From positions 13,226,688-13,290,687 of the forward strand of contig JBANSL010000013.1 in the NCBI GenBank assembly GCA_037127255.1: a DNA stretch of 64,000 nucleotides. Reading direction: 5' to 3'. The notes under the pieces were generated by a model that was given only the letters and a program-made list of their open reading frames with translations, made no database searches and had not been told where the DNA came from. This DNA is from Persicaria tinctoria (lineage: Eukaryota > Streptophyta > Magnoliopsida > Caryophyllales > Polygonaceae). The first letter of the stretch is position 1. Each line of letters begins with the position of its first letter. The position numbers and the translations under genes are program-made. Below, in pieces: positions 1 to 9,494 of this stretch.

Positions 1-519
1 AAGTGCATGGTTAGGTTCTCATGTGAGAGCTATATGTACTTCTATTTTGTGGGGATGTCAAAGATGATGAAAGAGAAAGGGTAAAATTCCAAATCAACCC
101 TTGTTACCATATTAAAGTCAAGGGGTAATAACTAATATTGTAATGTCACATTTAGTGGATTTGAGTTGCAGGTGGCAAGTTGTTAACGGAACGAGATTAA
201 TGGGCGGTTTCATGTAATTTTGATTTTAATGGGTGATTTTTATTTTTTTTTGCAAAGTAGCATATTTAAAGGGGTTTATCGCAATTTTGCATTTAATAAA
301 TTGTAAACAAATCGGTTCAACTTGACTAAACCAGGTTTAAGATACGAACCAGACTTCCGACCAAAAATAATAATTACAGTATATGTTTGTTTGAAGCTTT
401 TTTAGTGAGGCCATTGACAAGACAATAAAACGACTATTGACAAGACAAATTTTACAAAATTGCATAAGTTGTCTTTTATCCTTTCAAAAAATATTTATGA
501 TTCAGACCGAGAGGAAAAA
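1..519. repeat. AT-rich flank with a copy of a chitinase-flank repeat
   Basis: No gene is visible. Bases about 300-420 (cggttcaacttgactaaacc onward) recur at about 8872-8922 and 9025-9065, where they lie in the 3' flank of chitinase copy A. A shorter related piece is near 33480. This suggests the left edge of the window is flank of another, lost chitinase 3' end. That reading is inference from shared sequence. Confidence 0.4.
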
Positions 520-734
520 AACCCTAAATCTATTGGATTACATAATTCATTGGCAAATCTGTTGTAAAATATCGAAAAACAAGAGAGTACAGAGAACAAA
601 TCTCTATTGATTGTATCCATCTTGAAGAGTACAAGACCATATATATATGCCATACATAACTTATGTCATCATGATGGGAATGTAGAAAGTGAAAGGTAAG
701 GGAGGTGAACAATTCACCCATCAATATTACAACA
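520..734 (-). mobile_element. Copia-type 3' LTR remnant
   Basis: Read on the minus strand, a polypurine tract AAGGGGGAG (plus 735-743) is followed directly by TGTTGTAATATTGATGGG, the usual arrangement at the start of a Copia 3' LTR. The outer (left) end is not clear and no second LTR was found. Confidence 0.5.
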
Positions 735-1900
735 CTCCCCCTTGAATGTACACCTCTAACATTACAAACTGTCTCGTTAAAAACATCGTCTAGAAAAACC
801 AAATGGGACAAAAACTAGGACTAAGGGAAAAAGAGTACATATGTCGTTTGATATGCTTTTAATGATATTGCCTCGTTAAAAAACTTGTCAGAAAAACCCA
901 GTGGGACAAAACCTGATCGAAGGAAAAAAGAGTGCAATGCGTATATTCTCCCCTTAAATTCAACATTCTTCTTGCAACTTTCTCATTATGATAAGCTCTT
1001 CGAACTTCTTGATAATACTGGCTTCATGAGCGGCATGGCCGAGTCGGAATATTATCTTCGATGTGTGCAAGTTAAAATGCCTTCATGTATCACACTCGAC
1101 TTCGATGCACGAGACTTCCTTGTCTTTAGTGATGGGCTGCTTCCAATGCACAAATATAAGGTACCTTAGGACCTAGTGTGCTTTTCATTGTTTGATACGG
1201 GGGATCTGATGTACAGATGGTGTATTAGTTGCCTCGTTAAAAACCTGACCTTGGAAAAACCCTATGGGATAAAAACCAAGATTAAGAAAAAGAGTACAAC
1301 ATTGTGTATAGTACTTCAGGACTAAATACACTATGTCACCACTTACATAAACATATGATACTTACATCTTCATTTCTCTTATTGCGGTGTTGTGTAAACA
1401 ACCACTTAAAACCAGTGATGTTATACTTTCCGGTGTTGGAACTACAGGTCCAATAGCATCAGGTTTAAAGAATTCATCTCTGCATGAATTTCTTCTTTCT
1501 ATCTCTTTTACCATCATTTCGATGCCGACATCCATTATTTGACTGATGATCATCAGATTTCCATGAACTCTTTCAACTTCCGGGGAATCCTAAAGGTGAG
1601 AGCCTAGTGATCTTCAACACTTCTGGTGTATTTGAGACTCACTTGATTTTGTTGGTTTTCGGAGTTACTTCTGGAATCTCCAAATGAGCTAGCTAGTGCA
1701 ATATATGTGACTTAGTCACTTTCTTGGCCTTAGTAAATGCATTTGATGGCTTTTTGCTAAACCATGAAATTATCATTTGGTGTACATAAGTGTTGAACTT
1801 CTGGTTCACTTTCATTCATCCGCGGATCCCAAATGATAGAGAAGTTGCTTTCATGCAATCTCTTTCTTAATATAGTCTCATTTCATCTCCCCCTAAATAC
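735..1900 (-). mobile_element. degenerate 3' internal region of a Copia-like element
   Basis: This lies inside the minus-strand LTR remnant. All frames are broken by stops. A second purine-rich block appears near 1890 (plus atctccccct). No reverse transcriptase or integrase motif survives, so assignment rests on the LTR/PPT junction and on the repeated 3'-UTR-like motif at 772-1302. Confidence 0.35.
772..1302. repeat. three dispersed copies of a ~65-bp motif
   Basis: The motif runs from cctcgttaaaaac through a gtgggacaaaac-like core to aaaaagagt. It occurs at about 772-835, 870-935 and 1231-1302, all in the same orientation. Similar blocks occur in the 3' non-coding region of plant Copia elements as far as I recall. 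The copies are diverged from each other. Confidence 0.6.
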
Positions 1901-3327
1901 CGAGCATTTGATCACCCTTATAAAGCTCGAGGTATTTAATATCATTAGGGACTCAAACCCAATGTATCATTCAACTTCTTTGTGATCTTTTTAGTTAATT
2001 GTGGAGGAGGTCTCGGAACATATATATTCTCTCTTCTGGAGATAATTTGAGAGAAGTTATTGTGTCAAATTCAAAATGCAAAATTGTATGAGCCCATTTG
2101 ACTAACAACTCTTCTAGGTCGTTGTGAGCTACTATATGCTCCTCAAACATTCTCTACCTTTTCATATGACCAATGTGTTAAGGCATCTATATTGGAATAA
2201 CATTGGTCCATATGCCGATGTTTTATGTTCGTAGTTGTCTCATTGAACTCGGTCAAGAGACTTTGCATTTACTGTTTATTATAGACGGTCTTGTTATTAT
2301 TTTGCCAAGCAAACAAGTCGTGCATGTATGGTCACCCTTATTGAGGATCTTCCGGTCCTAGGATCTTTTAGTCTTTTTGGTGGGTTTTCATGTGAATGTC
2401 AATGATCTTGCAAATCATCGTCTTTCTTGAGCGACCAAATGCCACAAAGAATAAGATTTTATCATCAACTAACTTCTAGTTAGTGACATCATAAGTTTCA
2501 ATGGGATAAATAAATGTCAAAATGGTAAAACATTCTAACTATTGAACTTTGTACATGGTGATCCATTTCTTTAATCAGATGCCGTTAATTGGGTATTTTC
2601 AAAACTTCCGTTGGTGTCATACTACGGGTATGAAACTAATGACCAACTGTATTAACTTTATTCATGATGTTCTTCAAGAGATTAGAAAATGAACCGTACA
2701 AAGATGACCTAGTTATAAGCCACAACAATAACTTAATTGGTTGTGCGCTTAACCGTTACCTCTTTTACACCCTCTACAGGAAGGGCATGATTCAGACCAT
2801 GCTTAGAGGATTGTCAGGAAGTGGCCTTGTAAACCAGATCATGTTTTGTGGTTATTTATATTGGTTGCACTAACCAAATAAAAATAGTTCTGAATATGAC
2901 ATAACCCATATTCCATGTACTTCTTCAAGAATACAAAAGTTTAAAATAAGATCTTATATACTCTTCTAGAGTTTGAAATTAGAGTCTTCAAGCTTTTATG
3001 CAGATTTTGATGAAAACTTACAATCTGCTGGATTGTTTACAAATGGTATCGAGACTTTGAACTCTTAGCGAGATAAGTGTCACAATCTACTCGATTGTTT
3101 AACCATTGAGTTTAGGAACTTCAAGCCCACAAAACATGTGTTGAAAAACTCACAATACAGTGTGTTAAGGTAATAATAATAATAATAAAACTATGTAAAA
3201 TACTATAATACTAAATAGTAAAGTATTAAGAAACATCTATATCAACAACAATAATCTTAAATAAATAAATAAAATTAATGTCAACTTCGAGTAACGAGAA
3301 AATCTAACATAGATCTTCGAGACCCTT
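1901..3327. other. AT-rich sequence, no gene recognised
   Basis: Only short frames occur. A minus-strand stretch around 1990-2160 reads for about 45 codons without a stop but matches no family I recognise. The (aat)n tract at 3172-3187 is short. Probably old transposon sequence. Confidence 0.3.
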
Positions 3328-4096
3328 TTATCACCTACGTCAGGAGGTGGTATTCTTATATGCAATTTTATCGTTTACTACGGGAAACTGATAGAGAAAC
3401 ATCAAGGATCAGAGTTGATTTATTTCTCTAGCTATACAAATCATCACTACAAGGATGACATTTACCGGTTCATCCCTACGAGGGTGCGGTTTATCTACTT
3501 AAAAAATCCGTTCATCTACTTCGGGAGATGTGAACATTCATTTACTTCGGAAAATGTGTCCGTTCATTTACTTCGGGAAATGAATCCGTTCATTTACTTC
3601 ATGAAATGAGGGAAAACAAATATAGTTTAAATAAATAAAATAAAATGACATACATATGAATTAAATAAACATAAATAATAAATATAATTTCATCAATACG
3701 GGATGAAATTTATCGTTTCATCGCTACGGGATGAGATTTATCGTTTCATCGCTATGGGGATGAGATTTATCAATCACGATCAAGTGATTTACCAATTTTC
3801 TGATTTGATATTAGTTTATATCCACTTCAAGGGATAAAACTTATCACTTCGGGGGTGATATATTTTATATATGCCCATCATCTTCGGGATATGATTTGTC
3901 TATTCTTCTACTTCGGTAGACGTATACATTAATCTGCTTCAGGAGATGAAATTGATTTATCTACCGAATAAATTTATTTTATATTTTAATCATCCACTTC
4001 CACTTCGAGGGTTGATATAATTTATGTATACACATTCCCACGAGTTAAATCTCATCGCTTTGGGTGATGGAGATCAGATCTCATCGCTTCGGGTGA
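3328..4096 (+). repeat. array of ~18-20 small hairpins with UUCG/UACG loops
   Basis: Short inverted repeats follow one another, each with a different stem but a common loop. Good cases: 3373-3388 (GTTT/AAAC, TACG loop), 3513-3530 (CATCT/AGATG), 3539-3556 and 3563-3584 (CATTT/AAATG), 3718-3734 (TCATC/GATGA, TACG), 3842-3860 (TATCAC/GTGATA), 3907-3920 (TCTAC-TTCG-GTAGA, perfect), 4081-4094. Seven loops read CTTCGG and two CTACGG, the C(UNCG)G tetraloop pattern when read on the plus strand. Further weaker hairpins at 3330-3352, 3441-3458, 3471-3486, 3688-3708, 3746-3763, 3819-3836, 3932-3947 and 4053-4069 have other loops. No coding frame runs through it. Confidence 0.7.
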
Positions 4097-4900
4097 GGGA
4101 GATCAGAACCTTCACTAGGGGCAAAATTTGCAACCCTGAAGAGAACTTGGCTTTGAGCTTATCCATGCTAGGCATGGATTTTTTGTTACCCTTCACAGGG
4201 GAGTGGTTAGTTGATTTGGCATCCTCCTTAGAGGTGTTATCTCTCTTTTGGGTTTTGTTAAGCCCATGGCTTGCTTGTTCTTCATTCTGAGGTTGTTTCC
4301 CTTTATCTCGCACAGAAGACATCTTTCGCCAGAGAACTTGGCGAATTTTGGAGGAGAAGAGGAAGTAAGACCAGATAATAGTGTGAGTTGTTTTGTCCCA
4401 CTTCGGCGCCCTTAAATAGAAAGGGAAGGGATTGCAATCTCTGGTTCTAATTACTAAAATTCATCCTCCTACTGCTGCTTTGAGACCGATTAGAGTCCCA
4501 ACCATGCTCCAGATTATCATACATTCTAATTAGTCTACCAACTCTCATAAGAGGTGTCAGATGACTCAGATCACCCAGAGTGATCAACACAAAGATGAGG
4601 ATCACGCGAGATCCTTCCCACCACCACCAAAAAAACTTCCATCCGATCATAAGTCCCCCTAACACCCCCAAAATCTTTTTCTGCAACCCAAACAGTTTGA
4701 TCCCATCTCCATACTCGGCCCCAAATCCACTTGATGGGACATAATCAGCAACACTGAAATTCTTGACAAGACCTTCCAAAACGGTTTAATCTTAGGAATT
4801 TTGAGGTTAGAAGAAGAAGCCTCGTATCGATATCCATCATTACGATACAAGGGGATGGGATCATCTACTCTTTTCTTTCTAGGGTTTGGAGAATCCTACC
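4097..4900 (-). other. unrecognised minus-strand open frames
   Basis: Two minus-strand frames are open here: about 82 codons ending at 4074 (Lys/Ser/Asn-rich, hydrophilic, starting at 4322) and about 110 codons at 4779-4447 (Gly/Leu/Trp-rich, with a WKFFWWWW stretch). Neither resembles a family I know, and there is no clear start context or splice pattern. They could be fragments of a transposon gag or spurious. Confidence 0.2.
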
Positions 4901-5229
4901 ATCGATTGTGAATTGTTTTCTTGGGTAGGGGGGACTCGAAAGGGAGAGCGGAGTTCCTTTCGGTCATCTTTTTTGGCTCTTTTTTGTTCGAGGCTTTTTA
5001 AAGACACAAATGGCAACATAGTTTTTTTTAAATACCCACCATATGTCAAATACCCATCATATATCAATAGTTATTTATTTTAAATACCAATTAATTTGGT
5101 ATTTTGGCCAAATTATATTGGTAGATTAACCTTTTTTTTTTTATAATAGGTGGATTAAGCTAAAACTACTTAACTAGATTGACAAATACGGTGGACTCAT
5201 AGATTTTTCTTTTTTTAATCCAAAGTTGA
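4901..5229. repeat. duplicated chitinase intron/flank sequence
   Basis: From about 5020 (aaatacccaccatatgtc) this matches 33770-33910 upstream of chitinase copy B's exon 1-proximal intron, including the ttggtattttggccaaatta block. It marks the duplicated unit of chitinase C. The left part holds no gene. Confidence 0.55.
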
Positions 5230-5237
5230 CTCATAGA

Positions 5238-5714
5238 CAGTGCCGGCCCAAAGGCAGGGACAATCTTGGCTCTCGTCCAAGGCCCAATCTGCTAAGGGGT
5301 CCAACCCAATTTAATGTTAAGTATATACCTATTTGTTATATTTTTAGATTTTAAAAGTTAAACATGACAAATAAAGATACTCAATCATAAAAAGCCCAAA
5401 AAATAAGCCCAACTACATTGTTCGTTAAAGTCTCAACAATAAAATAAAATAAAAAAGGAGATTTATGTCTTTTCCTTTTTACCTGTGGTGTGGCTAGGGT
5501 AACCCAATTGATAGAAATTTTGAATGTTGCTATTTATATGTTTTTATATGAAACTATTTGATTCAGATGACAATAAGTAATATGTTGGCAATACAGTGAA
5601 ATTCGATATATTAGGAGATTTTAATTCGATATATTAATATTAAAAAAATGATATTTTAGGGGCCTTCATTTTTTTTTCTCGCCTTAGTCCTTCAAAATGT
5701 ATGGATAGGCTCTC
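5238..5714. mobile_element. hAT-type non-autonomous element
   Basis: A 477-bp insert is bounded by an 8-bp direct repeat CTCATAGA (5230-5237 and 5715-5722). Its ends are CAGTGCCGGCCC and, on the other strand, GAGAGCCTATCC, an imperfect terminal inverted repeat. The duplicate locus near 33899-33920 lacks it and reads straight through, which supports insertion after the chitinase duplication. Confidence 0.7.
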
Positions 5715-5848
5715 CTCATAGACTTTGAAGGCTGAACGAAATCGTTATTAGAGGACCATCCATTTCACCGTAATGATTGTTAAGAAAGACTAAGCAAGGT
5801 GTGACGATCAAAAGAGGTATAAATGAATATATTATGGAACAAACTTAC

Positions 5849-6122
5849 GTCCGATCTCATAGGTGACGTGGGCAAAGAAGGCGGCAATCTCCCTCTTCTG
5901 GTCGTCGGAGGAGCCGGTGGTCCCGAAGCTCGGGTAGGAGCCGGCAGCGGACAGGAAGGCCGAGCGCGTGTAGAACTTCTTGCCGGCGCAGGAGGAGTCA
6001 GCCTGGCCGACGATGTCATTAAAGAAGGCGTCGGTCACAACATCCGACACCCTGCCACTGGCCGCGGCTGAGTTTGCGAGGAGGAGGAGGGCAATTGGGA
6101 GGAGGTTTTGTGGGAGAAGCAT
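5849..6122 (-). pseudogene. chitinase copy C, orphan exon 1 (class IV-like, no hevein domain)
   Basis: From an ATG at 6122 it encodes a signal peptide (hydrophobic [15 protein letters not shown], residues 7-21). The start of a GH19 catalytic domain follows directly, without the chitin-binding hevein domain. A GT donor follows GGA-C, at the same place as in copies A and B. The catalytic-site motif HVTHETG of copy A reads HVTYEIG here: the glutamate stays, but flanking His and Thr are replaced. No second exon is found downstream (below 5849), where transposon remnants begin, so the gene looks dead. Length to the donor is 91 codons plus one base, identical to copy B. Confidence 0.75.
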
Positions 6123-6689
6123 GGTCAATTGAGTTGGGTGTGGAGGTGACTTTGTTGGCTCTTTAAATATGTACGTAATTACGTGTTCGGAAGGACAAAC
6201 AATATTCACACGGTGGCCGGCGGCTACAAATTTAGATGGGGGAGACAATCATGTTTACTTAAAAATTGAAAAAAAAAATAGTACAATCAAAGATGGTTAC
6301 GCTCAGTATTTATTTGGTTACGCTCAATATTTATTTGGTTGTACATTTAAATTCAAATATTTATTTTTAAATTCAAATTAATTAAAAAAAAGTCTTAAGT
6401 TGCCTTTAAATTCAAATTAATTACTATAAAACTTCTCCAAAACAATTTTTTATTTAAAAAAATCATTACTTCTTATATAAAATGGCTTAAATAATTTTTA
6501 TTCTCAAGTAAAAAAAATCATCACTTCTTGAGGTTATTTTCTGCAACCAAGTAAATACTTGATGTTATTTTATTGAGTGCAACAACCCCCTAAAGGTTCA
6601 CTTGTTAAAAAAATAAATTTTTTTTTTAATGTAATTTAATTTTATGTACACAGACACACCTTTTGAATATGTTTTGTGGAAAAAAAAAA
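6123..6689. other. upstream region of chitinase C, AT-rich
   Basis: The first 60 bases resemble the upstream region of copy B (34352-34440: ggtcaatt, gactttgttgg). Beyond about 6260 it is AT-rich simple sequence with a short tandem ttacgctcartatttatttgg at 6298-6340. No gene seen. Confidence 0.4.
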
Positions 6690-6990
6690 AAAGAAGTGAA
6701 CCATTTACTGCTGAATCACACTCAGTGAACCACATCAAGTGAACCAAATCCTGTAAAGTGTAAACCACATCCAGTGAATCAAATCATGTAAATCACATCT
6801 AGTGAACCAATTTTAACCATTATTAATGAACCAATTATAAAATGATTGACAAATCCTGTGAACCAATCTTAACCATTATCAGTGAATCAATTATAGAGTG
6901 ATTGACAAATCCTGTGAATCACACCTAATGAACCAATCTTAACCAAATCCCGTGAACCACGTTCAGTGAACCACACCCAATGAACCAATC
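6690..6990. repeat. degenerate minisatellite (gtgaaccacatc family)
   Basis: Units such as agtgaaccaaatc and gtgaaccaatcttaaccatt are repeated about a dozen times. A longer ~75-bp period (aaccattatcagtgaatcaattatagagtgattgac-like) occurs twice at 6826-6915. No coding potential. Confidence 0.65.
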
Positions 6991-7054
6991 TTGAAGATGA
7001 TTTTTCTACTTTTGCAAACTGTAGTTTGGGGATGGATCTGGAATTGTGGATCCA

Positions 7055-7680
7055 CTATGATGATAATATGTACTGTAGATATAAGTGATTACACAAAGCA
7101 AAAACAGAACCTGAAAATTTAAAGTCTATTACAACTAGTTGGGCGCACAACGACTTAGAAAAAACAGAGACATTGAGACTCAGGAGAGCTACAAAAACTA
7201 GAAAGCAAAGCAGATGAGAGAGCAGAAAAGCATCGATGAGTGAAGTCCACAAGTGCTGGCTTTGACCGATGGTCCCTCCTCCACAGGCTCCACCTGCTTC
7301 CATACAGCACTTTAATTACTCCAGTGATTATATTTTGGGGAAAAAAAGAGATCGAATAAATCCGTGAGATCTCTTCAAACAGAGTGGATCCGAAGTCGAG
7401 ATCGTAGCTGAGATTGAGAGATTGGACTCGGTTGTGGAGAGGGAAGGAAGGAGATGGAGGAAGCACCGAGTGGCCATGGAAGACGCGCTGCACGGCGGCG
7501 GCGGAGGTGGCCTGATCGTCGGGGTAGCGGTGGCGGCGGCGGTGGAGGAGCTTGGGCTTCCTGGAGGTGAGGGGCCGGATGAGGAGGAAGGCGGGGCTGT
7601 ACTCCTTGAGAGGAACTCGTACTCCCCGGAAAGGAGGCGCAAGGCTTTGGATTCCAACAATCAGATTTAAGCGCGTGAGG
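7055..7680 (-). other. GC-richer segment with unrecognised minus-strand frames
   Basis: Frames are open on the minus strand at 7660-7328 (110 codons, Pro/Ser/Ala-rich like a transit or 5'-leader region) and at 7493-7155. GC content is higher than in the surroundings, which is typical of a first exon or of a LINE/LTR leader. I see no conserved domain. A truncated host gene 5' exon is possible but unproven. Confidence 0.25.
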
Positions 7681-7794
7681 TTTTTTTTAATTAAAAATCA
7701 GATCCGTATCGACTAATTAAATTGTTTTTTTCGTTATCACCGGATAGGGTTGTTATCTCCCTCTCACACACACTTTACAAAGCCCGTTTGTTCC

Positions 7795-7925
7795 AGATAT
7801 CCACAAAGTTTTCCTAGCAATGGTTCTAGTTTGGTACGATCCAACTCAGGTATCCAACTTGACTCGACCAGCCCTAGATCTCTTAAAAAGAAAAGATTCC
7901 GACCGATTGTAATAATCTGGGTGTA
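7795..7925. repeat. segment duplicated at 40087-40210
   Basis: atatccacaaagttttcctagcaatggttc and the following ~120 bases, ending ccgaccgattgtaataa-ctgggtg, recur at 40087-40210 with small indels. The two copies are about 32 kb apart in the same orientation. No gene inside. Confidence 0.7.
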
Positions 7926-7929
7926 AACT

Positions 7930-8540
7930 AAAGGATTCGTGAGAAGAAGATGATTATGTATATTCATTCTCGTGGTTTAAATAACCTTATAGTAACAAAA
8001 TCCGTCCTACAAATCAAGAGCTAATTTATCTATCAATAACAATAAGATACAATCTAAACAAACAAAGGTAAAAGGATAATTATAACAGTAAATAATATAT
8101 CTTAACATGCCCGTGCAAGCTCAAGGTCGGGGACGAACTTGCAGCTTGGCACTTAAAGTCTTAAACCGATGGGTACCAACCGCTTTAGTGAAAATATCAA
8201 CAATCTGATCAAGAGACCAAACATGGCGAACAACTAGGTCACCATCAGAGACTTATTCGCAAACAAAATGGTAGTCAATCTTGATGTGTTTGAACCGTTG
8301 ATGAAAGACCGGATAGAAAGGTAGCGCTCAGATTATCACAGAGAAAAATCGGAGCTTGGGAAACTGACACCTTCATTTCATGGAGAAATTGTTGCAACCA
8401 AATTAACTCAGCAGTTGTAAATGAAATAGCTCTATATTATGCCTCCGTACTAGACCCTGCAACAACCCTTTGTTTCTTAGAAGACCAACTGATAAGATTT
8501 CCACCAAAATATATAGCAAAACCATGATGGGATAGGCAGT
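7930..8540 (-). mobile_element. Copia fragment: RNase H end plus 3' region
   Basis: Read on the minus strand, 8540-8110 gives broken but recognisable Copia RNase [18 protein letters not shown], then AELIWLQQFL, then a CDNLSA box. The following sequence to about 7930 is probably 3' LTR. Several stops and frameshifts; no RT, integrase or second LTR. Confidence 0.65.
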
Positions 8541-8694
8541 CATTAGGGATCGAGACAATTTGATGTCTTTTATTTCACCAAAATATATATGCAATGTAAT
8601 TGGCTCCTAATTAAAATGAAAACGTGAGTGATGTATGTTTTTCAATAAAAAACATTTGATGAATTTGATGTCTTGTATTTCACTTTTCACACGA

Positions 8695-8875
8695 ATTATA
8701 TTATCACCCGGTCCATCTGATCACCCGGTGAGTGATGGGTGGACGGGGCGGGTAAAATATTTGGTGGGTGATGGGTCGGGTAGGGACGTAGGGTGAAGGG
8801 TTTTAGGTGGTGGGTCGGGTGATGGAAGAAGATCATCCACCCATCACTCGACCTATTGCCATCCCTACAAACCGG
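8695..8875. mobile_element. hAT-like element remnant (gggtgatggg-rich)
   Basis: Repeats of gggtgatgggt and gggtcgggt fill the segment. It ends ccatccctaca, whose complement TAGGGATGGCAATAGG is typical of a class of hAT termini. The left terminus and target duplication are not clear. Confidence 0.4.
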
Positions 8876-8922
8876 TTCAACTTGACTAAACCAGATTTAA
8901 TATACGAATCGGACTACCTACC

Positions 8923-9024
8923 TTGAATTTGGTAAATAAAGAGCGGCCATCCGGGGTTCGAACGAGAACCTATGTGTACTATCCACAAGTCCTTTCCGGT
9001 TGAGCCATTCCGGAATGGTTAACC
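8923..9024 (-). mobile_element. tRNA-derived SINE-like insertion
   Basis: About 100 bp are flanked by near-identical 12-mers GGACTACCTACC (8911-8922) and GGACTTCCTACC (9025-9036). On the minus strand it contains TGGCTCAACCGG, fitting an RNA polymerase III A box, and GTTCGAACCCC, fitting a B box, about 45 bases apart. The segment at 300-420 is the same locus type without the insert. Confidence 0.6.
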
Positions 9025-9204
9025 GGACTTCCTACCAAAAAAATAATTATGTTTGTTAGAGGCTTTTTAAATACTCCCTCCAATAATAAATAAACAATGT
9101 TTTTATCCAAAGTTTCCTAATGCTAGGGATAAAGACAAGACTAAAATTATAATCATGCCTAGCGATAAAATCTACAGTTGAGTTTGCTTCCCTGTAGTAA
9201 TGCT

Positions 9205-9478
9205 TATTGAGGATAATACAAGGGATGATTGTGTACATCAAGTGGTTAAGTAGTTAGTTTAAGTCATGCCTTGTTAAGTGTTCTTATAGTTGAGTTTTGA
9301 GCACGTGTATTTTGAGAACTCTATAAATAGAGAAGAGTGTGATGTAATCAACAATTCATTTACTTACAACAAACACAATGAAACAGAAATCTCTCATCTT
9401 CATTCTCTCATTTTCATTCAAGAACTCAATCTGAGTTCATCGTCTTCATCATACAATCTGCAAGCTCAGATTGTTTCA
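9205..9478 (+). repeat. 5' LTR of the 9.2-17.6 kb Copia
   Basis: 274 bp matching the split 3' LTR (15525-15537 plus 17290-17555). It contains ctctataaatagag near 9320-9333, a TATA box for element transcription. Confidence 0.9.
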
Positions 9479-9491
9479 TGGTATCAGAGCT
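9479..9491 (+). promoter_or_regulatory. primer-binding site (initiator tRNA-Met)
   Basis: TGGTATCAGAGCT follows the 5' LTR immediately and is the usual complement of the 3' end of plant initiator tRNA-Met, used to prime reverse transcription in Copia elements. Confidence 0.9.
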
Positions 9492-9494
9492 ACC

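Noticed and set aside
7328..7670. A real gene in the GC-rich block at 7.3-7.7 kb
   Set aside because: Both strands have competing open frames, with no domain, splice chain or homology I can recognise; kept only as an unassigned region.
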